From an uncultured Oscillospiraceae bacterium (GTDB taxonomy: Bacteria > Bacillota > Clostridia > Oscillospirales > Acutalibacteraceae), in assembly GCA_902492045.1 (NCBI GenBank), contig CABUKB010000001.1, positions 1 to 64,000 of the forward strand: a stretch of DNA of 64,000 bases, written 5' to 3'. Shown here in pieces: positions 1 to 12,700 of the stretch. The first letter of the stretch is position 1; every line of letters begins with the position of its first letter. Position numbers and translations under genes: made by a program. The notes beneath the pieces are model-generated. The model did no database searches. It was not told the DNA's origin and saw only the letters and a program-made list of their open reading frames with translations.

Positions 1-56
<56 letters not shown>

Positions 57-289
57 ACAGATTGTAAGCGGCTTTCATCCAGACGTCAACCCCTTTACAG
101 AATATAATTGTACTATATTTTGTAATCAATGTCAATTACAACGTCCGTCAAAGATCTGAGCTTGTCTATGCAAGCATCGCGGGAATCCGTTTGCGGGGGG
201 ATTCTCACCCTGCTCCTAAATACCGTCCGTCTTACGATCATTTCTCAAAGCAGCCTCTTTCGTATGCGGCACCGAGGCCCCTCTCTGTC

Positions 290-317
290 TTGAAAAAACC
301 GATATTTTTGTTATAAT
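290..317 (+). promoter_or_regulatory. Probable sigma-A promoter of the LytTR regulator
   Basis: TTGAAA (290-295), a 16-bp spacer and TATAAT (312-317) form a near-consensus promoter. It is followed about 24 bp later by a purine-rich ribosome-binding region (GGAGGCGGAGGG) directly before the ATG at 354. The AT-rich stretch from 56 to 289 holds no other gene I can support. Confidence 0.7.
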
Positions 318-353
318 TAAGAAGTAAATCGAAGGTGGAACGGAGGCGGAGGG

Positions 354-1067
354 ATGCATTGTTATCGGTTGGCAATATGCGAAGATGACGACAGGCTGCG
401 TGAGGAAATGCAGTCTCTTTGCCATGATATTTTGGAGGAAGACGGTGTTAACCATGAGATTACCGCCTTTTCCACCGCACAGCAGCTGGAGTGCTTTCTG
501 AAAGAGAAGGGGCAGCCGTTCGACCTGTTGCTTCTGGACATCCAGATGGAGGGTATGACCGGCATGGATCTGGCGCAGGCCCTTCGGCGGCGGGGCGACA
601 GGGTCAGCATCATTTTTATCACCGGTTGTGAGGATTACCTGCCGGAAGGTTATGGCGTGCAGCCGGTCCACTTCCTGCTCAAGCCGGTCAGACGGGAATC
701 GTTGGCGGGCGCTTTGCGCACCGACTGGAGCCTCAACCACAGGCCCAAAACCGTCGTGCTTCGGTTCGGCAGCAAAACGGCCACGCTGCCGCTGTCGGAT
801 ATCCGGTATATTGAAAGCTACAACCACAACATCGTCGTACATCAGTCGGGCGGCGACCGCACCTATTTCCTGTCCCTGCGGGATTTTGAAAAGCAGATGC
901 CGGGCGGCCAGTTCTGCCGCTGCCACAACAGTTATCTGGTCAATATGGCCTATGTGGAAGAGATCGGGCGTACCGAGCTTTCCCTGCGGGGCGGCATCCG
1001 TCTCCCCATCGGGAGAGCGTACTACAAAGCCCTGCAAAGCGCCTTTGTCCGGTATATCAATCAATAA
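354..1067 (+). CDS. LytTR-family response regulator
   Basis: A 237-residue regulator of the AgrA/LytR type. The receiver domain occupies about residues 1-120, with acidic residues near the N-terminus (ICEDDD) and the probable phospho-acceptor Asp62 in LLLLDIQM. The LytTR DNA-binding domain covers about 130-237, including the typical SYNHNIVVH and RCHNSYLVN stretches. The start is set by the GGAGG-rich site just before ATG 354. The expected partner is the GHKL kinase encoded convergently at 1688-3355, with a GNAT gene between them. By family knowledge it would bind direct repeats near promoters. The closest unusual target is the giant surface-protein gene beyond the kinase, which is inference. 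Confidence 0.9.
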   Translation: MHCYRLAICEDDDRLREEMQSLCHDILEEDGVNHEITAFSTAQQLECFLKEKGQPFDLLLLDIQMEGMTGMDLAQALRRRGDRVSIIFITGCEDYLPEGYGVQPVHFLLKPVRRESLAGALRTDWSLNHRPKTVVLRFGSKTATLPLSDIRYIESYNHNIVVHQSGGDRTYFLSLRDFEKQMPGGQFCRCHNSYLVNMAYVEEIGRTELSLRGGIRLPIGRAYYKALQSAFVRYINQ

Positions 1068-1168
1068 ATATAAAATATGATGCAAATTCCGATGCCCTCT
1101 AAGATTGCAGACTTATTGAGAAGCTATGTTTAGTGTGCTGTGAACTGGGATTTACGGAGGTTATTCAA

Positions 1169-1573
1169 ATGGATATTAAGTATAGCGACACTAAAACATT
1201 TACAGAAGAACAATTACAGGATTTGTTCCTGTCGGTCGAGTGGTCATCAGGCCATTATCCGGATAAACTCGTTGCTGCAATGCAGGGATTCAAAACAGTA
1301 TATTCCGCTTGGGATAACGATAAACTCATTGGTATGATTTGCGTAATGGATGATGGGATCATGACGGCATATGTTCATTATCTGCTTGTGAATCCCAAAT
1401 TCCACGGGATGAAAATCGGCAGAACACTTGTGGAAATGATAAAGGATAAATATGACAATTATCTGCGGATTGCTGTAATAGCATATAATGATGAACTGCA
1501 TTTTTACGAAAACTGCGGTTTCAAAAAAGCAAACGATGCAAGTCCGATGTTTATAACATCGTTATGGACTTAA
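1169..1573 (+). CDS. GNAT family N-acetyltransferase
   Basis: A 134-residue single-domain GNAT protein. The acetyl-CoA-binding core is visible as VHYLLVNPKFHGMKIGRTLV, followed by the C-terminal HFYENCGFKKA motif seen across the superfamily. The start at 1169 is preferred over an in-frame upstream one because TTACGGAGG lies 8 bp before it. The substrate cannot be told from sequence. It sits between the LytTR regulator and its probable kinase and ends in a strong terminator, so it may be an insertion between the two signalling genes. Confidence 0.85.
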   Translation: MDIKYSDTKTFTEEQLQDLFLSVEWSSGHYPDKLVAAMQGFKTVYSAWDNDKLIGMICVMDDGIMTAYVHYLLVNPKFHGMKIGRTLVEMIKDKYDNYLRIAVIAYNDELHFYENCGFKKANDASPMFITSLWT

Positions 1574-1606
1574 CAGATAACTTCTGATATACTGGGATAA
1601 TAAATG

Positions 1607-1650
1607 AACGGATAATAGTTGAATCGCAACTCAACTATTATCCGTTTTTA
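1607..1650. terminator. Bidirectional intrinsic terminator
   Basis: A perfect 16-bp inverted repeat (AACGGATAATAGTTGA and its complement, 8-nt loop) is followed by a T-run. It lies between the convergent acetyltransferase and kinase genes and can serve both. Confidence 0.85.
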
Positions 1651-1687
1651 CTTTTTTATCTCGGGTGTCTCTTCCGGCTCTTTTCTT

Positions 1688-3355
1688 TTATACCTGTTGT
1701 TGATTGGGCAGCTTCAGCGCCGTCTGCACGGTAAATATATGGCCCTCGGTATAGCTAATATCCAACACACTGTGGTATTTCTCTGCGATGGCAGACATCT
1801 GTGGCAGCCCGAATCCATGCGTATCCGGATGCGGCTTTTTGGTCTGCAGCCGTCCCTGTTCATCCTCTTCCAGGCTGCCGGCGTAACGATTTTCACACTT
1901 GACGGCCAGGAAACCGTTGCGCACCTCTGCCTTGAAGCGGACAAACCGATCCTCCGGTTTCTCCACATCGGCGCAGGCCTCCAGCGCGTTGTCCAGCATG
2001 TTCATCAGCAGTGTACAAAGGTCGCTTTCCGGGATAGACAGCTTCTCGGGCAGATATACCTGCGCCTCAAAAGAGGCTCCGGCCTGCGCCGCCCGGGATG
2101 CGGCGTCCTGCAGAATGGCGTTTACGGTGAAATTGTCCGTAAACCGTGTTTGGGCGAGCATGGCTCCCTGCCGCTTCCATTCGCTGAGAAGCCTGCCCAT
2201 CTGGTCGAAATCCTTTTGCTGATACAGGGCGTCCAAAGCGGCGATCTGATGCCGCATTTCATGCCGAAGCCCGGCACTGTCCCGCATTTTCCGTTCAATG
2301 GCATGGTAGCTGCCCAATATCAACTGGTTTTTCATCTCGAGCATCTGCGTCTCCGTCCTCTGCCGCACCAGGGAACGCATCAGCCAGTAGGCCGAGATCA
2401 ACGCGCACGCGCTCGACAGCCACAGGGTAAACCAGTAAAGGAGGTCGTCATACAGGCCGTAGCAGATCTGTTCGACCAAGATATGGATAAGGCGGGCAAG
2501 GTATCCGCCGCGTGCCAGAGAGATCAGATACCCTGCCAGCAGTGCCACGGCGCTCCAAGCCGCCGTACATCCCAGCAGCTTCCAGAAATCGCGGCGGCGG
2601 TTCATCACCAGATAGACAGCCAGAGCCAGCGGCGCCAGCCAGGCAAAGCCCTGCCAGCTGAGAATCCGAACCGCCGCTTCCGGCAAAAAGTAATAGCCGC
2701 AGCTTTGCACCAACCGGTAAACGGTCAATCCCGTGAGCGCCAGCGAAAGCGGGATAAGGCTCCATTCCGTCTGTTTGCGCAGGATGCTCAACAGAAACAG
2801 GCCGGCCGACAAAAGCAGCGCGGCGGCAGTGAACCCCGCCGGGATGCCGAAAAGGTTGGCGTTGGACATGGGCTCGGCCCATTCCATTTTCTCCGGGATA
2901 AAGCGGAGGAGCGGCGGAAACAGGACGTTTTCCGGGTCCAGGATTGTACAGGTTGCCGTCAGCTCCCCGGCGGCGTTCTCCGGAAGCGGAAGATGCGCCT
3001 GCGACATGTTCACCGCTCCCTCCGGCGACACCCCGGCAGAATGATGGATTTCCGTCCCGTTTAAGTACAGCGTCAGTTCGAGGCCCGAGGTTTCAAACAG
3101 CAGGTATCCGTTCTCCAACCCCTCCGGCAGTACCGCCGTAAAGCGGTAGGTGCCGTCGTGCCCCGGCATGTTCGTGATATGGTCCCCCGGTTCATAAGGG
3201 GTTTCCGTGCCGTCCGGCGCGATTTGCACGGCAGACTGCCAATCGACATAGAGCATCCTTTCGCTCGTCGTCATGAACAGATGCAGGAACCAAAAGACGG
3301 CGGCGCACAGCAGCAGAAAAACCAGAGGACAGAGCCATCGAACCGCTTTTCTCAT
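1688..3355 (-). CDS. GHKL-domain sensor histidine kinase
   Basis: A 555-residue membrane kinase. One N-terminal membrane segment (about 8-27) is followed by an extracytoplasmic beta-rich region (about 30-170) resembling a ligand-binding sandwich. Six or so further membrane segments precede a cytoplasmic C-terminal kinase region. The phospho-acceptor is probably in GLRHEMRHQIAAL. The ATPase shows NMLDNALEA (N box) and HGFGLPQM (G box), as in AgrC-type GHKL kinases. The start at 3355 follows GAAGGAAG at good spacing; an in-frame start 63 bp upstream lacks such a site. It probably pairs with the LytTR regulator at 354 and is divergent from the giant surface protein. Confidence 0.88.
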   Translation of the reverse strand: MRKAVRWLCPLVFLLLCAAVFWFLHLFMTTSERMLYVDWQSAVQIAPDGTETPYEPGDHITNMPGHDGTYRFTAVLPEGLENGYLLFETSGLELTLYLNGTEIHHSAGVSPEGAVNMSQAHLPLPENAAGELTATCTILDPENVLFPPLLRFIPEKMEWAEPMSNANLFGIPAGFTAAALLLSAGLFLLSILRKQTEWSLIPLSLALTGLTVYRLVQSCGYYFLPEAAVRILSWQGFAWLAPLALAVYLVMNRRRDFWKLLGCTAAWSAVALLAGYLISLARGGYLARLIHILVEQICYGLYDDLLYWFTLWLSSACALISAYWLMRSLVRQRTETQMLEMKNQLILGSYHAIERKMRDSAGLRHEMRHQIAALDALYQQKDFDQMGRLLSEWKRQGAMLAQTRFTDNFTVNAILQDAASRAAQAGASFEAQVYLPEKLSIPESDLCTLLMNMLDNALEACADVEKPEDRFVRFKAEVRNGFLAVKCENRYAGSLEEDEQGRLQTKKPHPDTHGFGLPQMSAIAEKYHSVLDISYTEGHIFTVQTALKLPNQQQV

Positions 3356-3704
3356 GTCGGCACTTCCTTCGCTCGATAAGGTTTGCTTCCGCTTTTCCAT
3401 TTTACATGGATCGTCCACCTATTACAAGCAGCAAAAAGAGGGGCTGCGTAAACGACCGTATTTCCGACGTAAACGACATCCCACAAAAAGGGGAGCTTCT
3501 GGTAAAATACAAGATAGGAAAATGAAGAGGGGGGTCCCCCCTCTTCTCCTTTGGAGTATCCAAAGGAGAAAAATTTTTGACAGATAGCAACCGGGAGGTG
3601 CTGATACACTATGTGCTATTAGGCCGGGAATGGCCGGGTGGCGTCCGGAGGAGCTGTCCGAATGGATTATGCTTTTGTTGCATGAGTGAAAGGGAGGAAC
3701 TGCT
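3356..3704. promoter_or_regulatory. Divergent promoter region with two abutting inverted repeats
   Basis: This 349-bp gap separates the kinase (minus) from the giant surface-protein gene (plus). It holds a G/C-run inverted repeat (3524-3546, GAAGAGGGG paired with CCCCTCTTC). Abutting it is a perfect 11-bp inverted repeat with a 3-nt loop (3545-3569, TCTCCTTTGGA). TTGACA follows at 3577-3582 without a convincing -10 box. The giant gene has a strong site, AGGGAGGAAC, before its ATG. The hairpins could act in the leader RNA or as protein-binding sites. Confidence 0.5.
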
Positions 3705-6700
3705 ATGAAAAGTAAACCGAAGCTGTTGACCAGGCTGCTGTCTTTTATGCTGGTGCTGATTTTCGCCGTCGGCCAGCCACTGTCGGCTTTGGGCGACGTG
3801 CTGGATAACGGCGCGTCCACAGCCTTCAGCCAGGAGCTGGTCGACTACCTCACCGCCCTGTATGGTGAGGAGGGGGCCCGGCTGGTACTCGAAAGCCTGT
3901 ATGAGATGGGGCTCATCGACCGGTACGGGAATTTCCTTACCTATTCGGTGGTGCTGGACGGCAAGGAACTGTCCAGGGCCGAGCTGGAGGCGCTCCTGGC
4001 CGACCCCAATACCGATCTGACCCGGGAATGCACGGTCGACGGGCAGACCATCACGCTTCAGGATATCAAAATCATGCTGGAAATCGAAAAGGAACTCGAG
4101 CGCATCCGCACCACCTATTACGATACCGGCGTGGATATGACGGATGAGCACAAGGCCACCCTGCAGTCGCTGATCAACCAGCTTCAGGCGAGCGGCATCA
4201 ATCTGCAGCTGGAGGATTCTGCGGCCAAGGACGACGCGGCCATCGAGAAGGGCTATAAAAGCCAGCTGGCCCGCATAACGGTCAGCACGGCCGACGTGTC
4301 GGTGAATCAGGGCCAGAGCGTCACAGTGACCTTTAACCTGACGAAAGCCCTGCCCTATGCCGTGTCCTTTGATTACCGGACGGTGGACGGCGCGGCCAAG
4401 GCCGGCACCCATTATACGGCCGCTTCCGACACCGTCATCTTTGAGGCGGGCGCAACCGAAAAAAGCATCACCATCCAAACCAGCACGCGGAGCAGTTCCA
4501 GCACAAATTATACCACCGACCGATGGGGCGGCGACCGGGCGTTCTTCATCCAGTACAGCAACCCGAAGAATATCCTGTTTGACGGCGACAAAATCGCCGC
4601 CAGCACGGTGGTGCGGGTGCAGGGCAATTACGACTATGCGGGCAGTGTAGCCAAGTTGCTGACCCATTCGTTTTTGACGCAGACGACATCTTATAATATA
4701 GAAGGTATGCCTTCGACAGATTCTGCGATTATAAACATAGATGGCGACGATTGGGGTGGCACTGCTTGGATAACTGGCGGCTACGGCGCGAGCTGGACTA
4801 GTCCTGGAACAACCACAAACAGTTCTTTGTATTTGGAACCCACGGAATATATGAAGGGCCTCGTCCGGGAGGATCTGGTTTCCGGGATCCGCTGGATGAT
4901 CATGCACTCTGACGACCTCTATACAGTAAATTCCGAAGGGGAACGTACTCATTCGGGAAAAGTATTGATTGCGGTGCCCGGTACGAAACATTTTGAGATT
5001 CCGACCAATACGATAGTCGTGTCCATAGAGGGGGAATTTGAAGGATATCAGTGGGGACCGTCGTGGGTAGACGCATGGGGTGTTGTGGAATATGATCTGA
5101 ACAATTCCGATAACAAGACGAAATTTCTGTCCAATGGCTTTAGCATGAGTTTTGGATTTAGCAGAAACAATGCCACCCTGATGTCTAAGCCGATGTCTCG
5201 TGCGCAGCTTTACTTCGTAGACAAAACGGCTCCCCAGGGCAGCAATATCCAGGGTCCTTCCGGCACCTTTAACCCGGGCGAGAAGGTGCCCTTTGTGGTC
5301 ACCTACAGCGAGCCGGTCAGCCCTGCCGAGGCCCGTCTGACCCTCAACAACGGCCAAACGCTGTCTCCGGTGGAGAGCGGCGGCACCTACTCCCGCCAGC
5401 TCACCTTCGTCTATGAAGTGAAGGATACGGACGCCGCCACCATTACCGCGCAGCAGGCCACCGGCGCCAAGGATATGGCGGGCAAGGTCATGCCTGCTTA
5501 TTCCAAAAACGTCTCCGCCGCCCTGAACGGGATGGAAAAGACTCAGGCATTCCAGAGCATCACGCTGGATAAGACCTCTTATTACCCCGGACAGAGCACC
5601 GGCGTCCTCACCGTGGCGCTGGACAAAAGCAAGTCCAATTGGGTGGAGCAGGGGAATGCGGTGAATTCCATTAAGGCTTCCGTCGACGGCGGCCAAAACT
5701 TCCTCAACATGGAACTGATTAATGAAGGGGCGGCCCTGCAGGCGGAGATCCCGCTCAAGCAGTATGTGGACGGTGAAGACCATGAACTGCGGGTCGAACT
5801 GTACCTAAATAAGGACAACACCGGCAAGCCGGAGGATTTTACTTGTGTCATCGGCAAGTATGTGGATTATGTCATCCACCCGGTAGTCTTTGTCGAGAAG
5901 GACGATATCTCCATCCAGTATCCCGTTTCGTGGCCCTCCGGGAAGGAGAACCTGGTCTATCTCACGGCCAGCACCTCCACGATCTTGACCTATACCTACA
6001 ACGGCGACGCTACTTATAAGGATTTTGCCTGGAGCAGCAGCGATGTGTCGGTGGCCCAAATCGATGCCCAAACCGGGAAAATCCAGCCGGTTTCGGCAGG
6101 CAAGGTCACCTTTAAGCTGACCGCCCTCAACGGCGAGGCGGATCCGGCTCAGAATGTCTTTGTGGAAAGCGTCGAGATCACCGTCAACCCCGGCGGCGAG
6201 CCCTCCCTGGTGATCCCGGAGGATATGAACACCGTGATCGTCACCAAGGGGAACCCGGCCGATATCCGCTGGTCCACCAACGTGACCTATAAAAATATGA
6301 CCGACTTCTCGCCGGCCAGAGATACCACCTTTACCGTGAAACTGTATGAGGGCGAGCTGACGGCGGACCAAACGGCTGCCGCCTCCCCGTTTAAGACCTA
6401 TACGGTGACCTCGGCGGCCGATGCGGAGCAGAGCGTGTCCAGCTTTTCCATCCCCGCGCAGGATATCCAGGAAATATCCAAGGGCAATCGGCCCAGTTAT
6501 ACCGTTCGAGTGGAGGTGAAGCATCCGGAAAACGACACCATCCTGAGCGCCCATGCGTATATCCTGGTGCGCTCGCAGGCTGCCGTGGTGCGACTGGATC
6601 CACTGTCCAATTCGTATCTGCTGGATACGGCAGGACCGGTCGCCCTGCACTGGAACATGACGTATTTTGATACCCTCAATGAAGGCGAATTTGAGTTCAA

Positions 6701-9700
6701 GGTCAGCCGCAACGATACGGTGATCGCGGATTCGGTGGTCACGTTTGAAAACAAGGCGTTTACCTCGGAAACGGTGACCGATAACGGCGGCGGCGCCTAC
6801 AGTGGAACCTGCGTCGTGCCGCTGGCCGAGGTGAGCAACGGCACCCTGAGCGACGTTTACACCGTCAACATCAAGGCCAAGAACCGGACGGATTCCACCT
6901 GGTCCTACGATTCCTTTGTGTTTTATGTCTACAACGCCGACGCGCTGCAGATCCTGGTGGATGGCGAAGAGTACGACAAGGTGGTGTTGAGCAACATCCA
7001 GGGCATCAGTGGCATGAACAGCGAGGAAATCCTGTCCCTGGGGCGGAATATCACCCTGCGCAAGGCCATCAGCATCAATTTCGGCGCCTACGCCTGGCAG
7101 CAGGTGACCGACAAAATCGCCTGGGCTGTGGAAAACAGCAGCATTGCCAGTGTCAATTTTGCCCAGGGCGGCCGGTACGACAACATCGAAAACTACAGCT
7201 ATACCACCTACCGCCCGTCCGAGGAGTTTATCCTGTCGGGACGCGGCAACGGCAAAACGATCATCACCGTCACCCATGACGCCACCGGCATGACCGATAC
7301 GCTTGAGGTGGAAGTTCAGACCCTGAAGGATAAGCTGTATATCTTCCAGGCTTCCCCCAAGGCGATAACGGATGTCACCTACACCACCAAGAACGAAAAA
7401 GGTGAAGCCGTGGAAAAAACGGTGAAGACCAACGCCGACGGCGCTCTGGCGGTGTATGAGCCGAACGGCATCACCGGCAGCGTCCAGATGAAGTCCACCT
7501 ATGCGGGCAAGGTCTACATGGGCACCATCACCCACTCCTCCCTCCAGTCGGGCGAGGTGGACGTGACCGATGTGGGGCTGTACCCGGTCAACAACATCAA
7601 GCTGCGCCAGCCTGCCGAGGTAGTCTTCTACCTGAAAAAGCCGGACGGCACCCCTTATACCGGCAAGGTCACCTATCGGGGCGGCGTGTACAAAAACAGC
7701 CAGTACTGCAACGCCTCCACCACCGATATGGACGGCACCACCGTACAGGTAGGACCCGACGGCAAGCTGACCATCTCCATGGATGTCACCACCTTCTGGG
7801 TAGAGGGCAAGGAGCAGCCGGAGACCGAGCTGTACGCCGCCGACAAGCTGGATTTCATGTTTGAGGTGCAGTTTGCGGACGACGCCTACTATCCGCTGCT
7901 TCTCAAGCAGAGCGGCAACCTGGGCACCGACGACCTGGTCAAATCGGCGGATATGGTGGTCTCTCTGGACGAGGCGGATGGGAAAGAGCCGTTTATCGCC
8001 CGGCAGGTGTACCGGGACAACTATATCGGCGCCAAGGAAATCGACGTGCGCAAATACAGCAAAAAGATCGGCCCCAGCACCGATTATCCCGATAACGTGC
8101 TGGAAACCACCGTGCTGTGGTGGGGCATGGAGGACGAGGATCTGAGCGCGGCCAGTCTGAAACTGACGGACGAATACGGCGTGGTTCCCACCGGCCAGAC
8201 CTACCAGACCTTCAAATATCCTTTCAGCACCATCACTGTCAGCCAGAACACCCAGGTGCTCAACGAATCCACCATCTGGATGGAGCCAAAATACAGCCGT
8301 GGCATCACCATGCGGCTGAACAAGGACGAAAACACGCTCTACAAGACCTTCAGCGCCCCCTTCCGGGTCATCAATATGCTGGGGACAAAGAGCGTCATAG
8401 CGGACGACAGTGGCACGGTCTCCATCATCGCCACCATCAAGGACGCCATGACGGTGGACGGCGGCTCCATGAGTTTGGGCGACGCTTTCATCGGCGCCGG
8501 ACTGGGCGTCCTGGAAGCCACCAGTTTTTCTTCGCCCATTTTCACCATGCAGATCGCCGCGACCCAGGACCCCACCGTTTATAACGTCCTCATCAAGGCG
8601 GGGTATGGCAACATGGACGGCGGCGATACCACCGGCCTGTATATGACGGCGGAACGGGAGGAGAGCTCGGCGGATCCTTCCGTAACGGATAAGCTGGCCA
8701 TGCTCAAGGACGAGTATCTAGCGGACGATCCGCTTGACACCAAGATAAAGAATCGAGCCAAATACGGCGCCGGCGAGCTGTATTACGAGCTGTCCGGCTA
8801 TTATGAGGGCCAGGTGGTCTACGACTATGAGGAAGACTGCTGGAAGAGCATCGTCCATACCGGCGGCTTCACGGCGGGCGGCGGCTTCGGCTACCAGTGG
8901 AACTTCAACTCCTGGGTAGGCCCTGTCCCCGTTACGGCCGAGCTGGGTCTTGGCGCGGCGGTGGCCGTGGATTTCGCCGTTAAGGCGCAGTACGAGGAAC
9001 AGACCTATAACGGCGAGGTGCTGGAGTGGGCTGCGGATATGGACGACGAGTATGTCAACGATTATCTGACCACCCTGCGGATCTACGCCTATCTCAACGC
9101 CTTCGGCGGCATCGGCTTCGACTATTCGGTGATCGCCTTTAAATTCGGCGTCTTCGGGCAGATCGCCCTGGACAGCCGCAACACCTGGCTCAACCGGGAG
9201 TACCTGGCCGATGAGAGCGAACGGAAGCTCAACGGCCAGCAGTTGACGCTGGAAGGCCGGGTGGGTATCCGGTTCTATGCCCGGTTCCTGTTTATTTCCT
9301 ACGAAAAGATACTCACCTCCTATACCTACACCAAAACCTGGGTCTATAACAACTGGAAGAAAATCTACGATTACTGGGAACAGACCACCGGCGGGCCGGT
9401 GACTGCCAACACCCTGTCCCTGGCCATTGATACGTATATTGCCGCCCACCCCGGAATTTCAGAGATTTCCGACGTCCCCCGGCTGGAGAATCGGGACTAT
9501 CTCTCCAAATTTGACCGTGTGTGGAACAACGGCTCCGGCATCCGGCTCTTTTCCCTTGACACGGCCAACGGCGCGCCCACAAATCTGCAGACCAACGCCT
9601 ATCCCTATGCCGATCCGCAGTTGGCCGAGGACGGCAGCCTCTTTGTATACCTGTCGGATGCCGGCAGCGAAAACGTGGAGGACACGGTCGCCAGCTACGC

Positions 9701-12700
9701 TGTCCGTTCCGGCAGCAGCTATGCCGATAGGGGCGCCATCGCACCCGATGACAAGGGCTATGGCGACAGCAGCCTGAATTTTGCAGGGAACAGCCAATTC
9801 GGGGCCGCCGTATGGGTGCGGCAGACCAGCGGTCTCAATAAGGACGCCGGTGACGAGCTGACCAACGCGGAGCAGGCGCTGATGGCCAACAGCACGGAAA
9901 TCATGGTCAGCCGCATGGTCAACGGTCAGTGGACCGCCACCGAACGCCTGACCAACAACGGCACGCCGGATATGGCCCCTGTGGTGGCGGTCAACGGCGA
10001 GCGCATCTTTGTGGCTTGGCGCAGCGTCTATATCGCCGACGAGTCCAACGTCACCGACTTCACCGGTTCGGATGCCATTTTGTACACCGTGTTTGATGGT
10101 ACAGACTGGAGCGAGCCGGACACCCTGTACAACGGCACCTCCGGCAGCGTTATGGGCCTGGAAGCGGCCATGCTGAAGGACGGCACTGCGGCCATTACCT
10201 ATACGCTGGATAAAGGCAGCGCGGACGAGGCCACAGGTCTGCGAACCGACAGCAGCGTGCAGCATACGACCGAGGATTACGAGATTGTGTACGCGGTGAT
10301 AAGCGACGATGGCCAGGTGCGCAAAAATCAGCAGATCACCAGCGACAGTGAACTGGACGAAAACCCGCAGATCACCACGGCCAAAATCGGCGATGAGGAA
10401 TACTACATCCTAGCCTGGTACAACGTATCCACCACTGGTTCGCAGAAGGATGGCGACCAGAAAACGGTCAGCGATATCCGTCTGGCGGCCATTGACAGCA
10501 TGGGCAATATCCGCACCGCCGAGACAGGCTTTGTGGACAGCCTGACCAATGCCGCCGGCGGACAGAATGTGGGGGTGGATTCCAACTTCCGCTTTGTCCG
10601 TTCGGCGGATAGAGACGTGAACAGCCTCTCCCTGATCTGGGCTTCTACAGCGGGAGATCAAAAAAATGCCGACGAAAACGTTGCGGATTCCGGTATTCTC
10701 CGGGCGGTCCGCTTTGTGCAGGACGGCACCCGGGTGTATGCCAGCGCGGTCATCGACGTAGCGGAGATGCCCGATAACGCACAGATCGACCATTTTGACG
10801 CTTACGCGAGCAACAATACCGTCAAAGCGATCATTCTGGGGACTGCGTCTACCGGAGAAACCATCGTGACCAGCGAAACCACGAAGGAACCGACCGGTGA
10901 ACTGGACGAAAAGGGCAATATCGTATATCAAGAGGTTCCACTCAAGATTCTCGAGACGGTCAGTGGCCTGTATACCGCCACCGAAACCTATCAGAACACC
11001 CTGTCCGTCCCCGCCGTGGATGCGGATCTGAAAAATATGGTTAAGGGGCTTTCTATGCCGGTCAAATTTACCGTGCAGAACGACGGCATCCATACGATCG
11101 ACCAGATTCAGATTACCCTGGATGGCACAACCACCACCTTTGGCAGCGATGTCATCCAGCTTCAGCCGGGCCAGCAGGTGCAGGTCACCGTCGACTATGA
11201 GGTTCCGGCCGACGCTGTGGTGAATCCCTCCTATTCTGTGATAGCACATTACACCGATGACAGTTACGCCTATGCAGAAGACACCCTTACTCTGGCTATC
11301 CCGGATGTGGGCGTATCCGATGTGACCGTCACCAAGGAAGCGGATGGAGAACGTGAATTCACGGTGACCCTCTATAACGGCTCCGAAGTGGAACTGGCGT
11401 ACAGTGGCCGAAACGTCAAGCTGGGCCTGTATGCCGACGGCGACTATCAGGAAACCCTGATGGACGTCATTACGCTGAGCAGCGACGCCGACCTGCAGGC
11501 GGTGGACGAGGGGTCTTATGTACACAAGTTTACCTTTGACATTCAGGATTACATCGCGGAGTCGGGTTACGGCGAGATTCCGGATTCGGGCATTCCGGTG
11601 TATATCCGGGCGTGGATTGTGTCCGGCGACCAGGAGGTGGCCGAATACAACACCGTCAACAACACGAATCTGCAACAGTTCTACAGCCTGCAGAAGGACA
11701 ACGAGGGCGACACCTTCAAAGTCAGCGTGGATTTGACCAATGCCGATACCACTACGGCTGAAATTACCATGCAGAACCTGACCATGCAGACGGTGTCCAA
11801 CGGCAACGCCGCAGTCAACCTGTTGAACAGCCGGGGCGACGTCATCGAGACCAAATATCTGGCCACGGACGCCGAAGGACTGCTGAAATTCGGACCGGAA
11901 GGTATCCTGACGGCTGCTGTCACCTTCAGCCAGTTGGGAGATTCGGTAGAAGTTGTCCAGTTCACCTCATCGGTCGACGCCATGGAAGGTCATCTGGCCG
12001 ATTTGAAAGCCAACGGTATCGGCTTCACCTTTGACTCTAAGCGCGTAGAGTACACCCTGCAGGCCGAGAACAAAACGACGACCAACATCACCGCCGTCGC
12101 CATGAGCAGCGATGCCGGCATCACCGTCCGGGATGGCAACGGTATCCTCCGTGGTCAGGGAACTGGGACGGTTGCCGTCACGGTGCCTCTGACATATACC
12201 TCCATCGACGGCGAGGCGGTCGATGGGGCTAGCAACCGCTTCACCGTGGAGGTACAGCCCACCGGCGAAGGGGCGCAGCCGGTTACTTACACTCTGCTTA
12301 TTCAAAACAATCAGCGCATTTCCGGTACTGTGGTGATCTCGCCGCCCATGGCCAATCATAACGACTGGGTCAATGCGCAGACCACCGACCAGCCTCTGCA
12401 GGTCACCATCTCTGCGCAGGATCTGCAGGAGTTTGAACTTAAAACCCTGCAATATTCCCTGGACGGCGGCAAAAACTGGAAAGAAACACAGGCGGCTTCG
12501 GTTTCCGTCCCGTTGCCTGGCGATGGGGTCTATGACATCCGGGCAAAAGCGGTTGACGTATCCGGCGCTAAGATCGAGGCGAACCCGGCGATCGTCCGGG
12601 TGGACCGCACCGCTCCCACCCTTGACTGGGAGCTGACGCTGGAGGAGACCACCCTACCTCTGGAAAACGAAAATATTTTCCAACGGATGCTGCGTGCTTT

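Noticed and set aside
1619..3064. 481-codon plus-strand frame opposite the GHKL kinase
   Set aside because: The minus strand carries clear kinase motifs and a good ribosome-binding site; the plus frame gives a low-complexity Gln/Arg-rich product.
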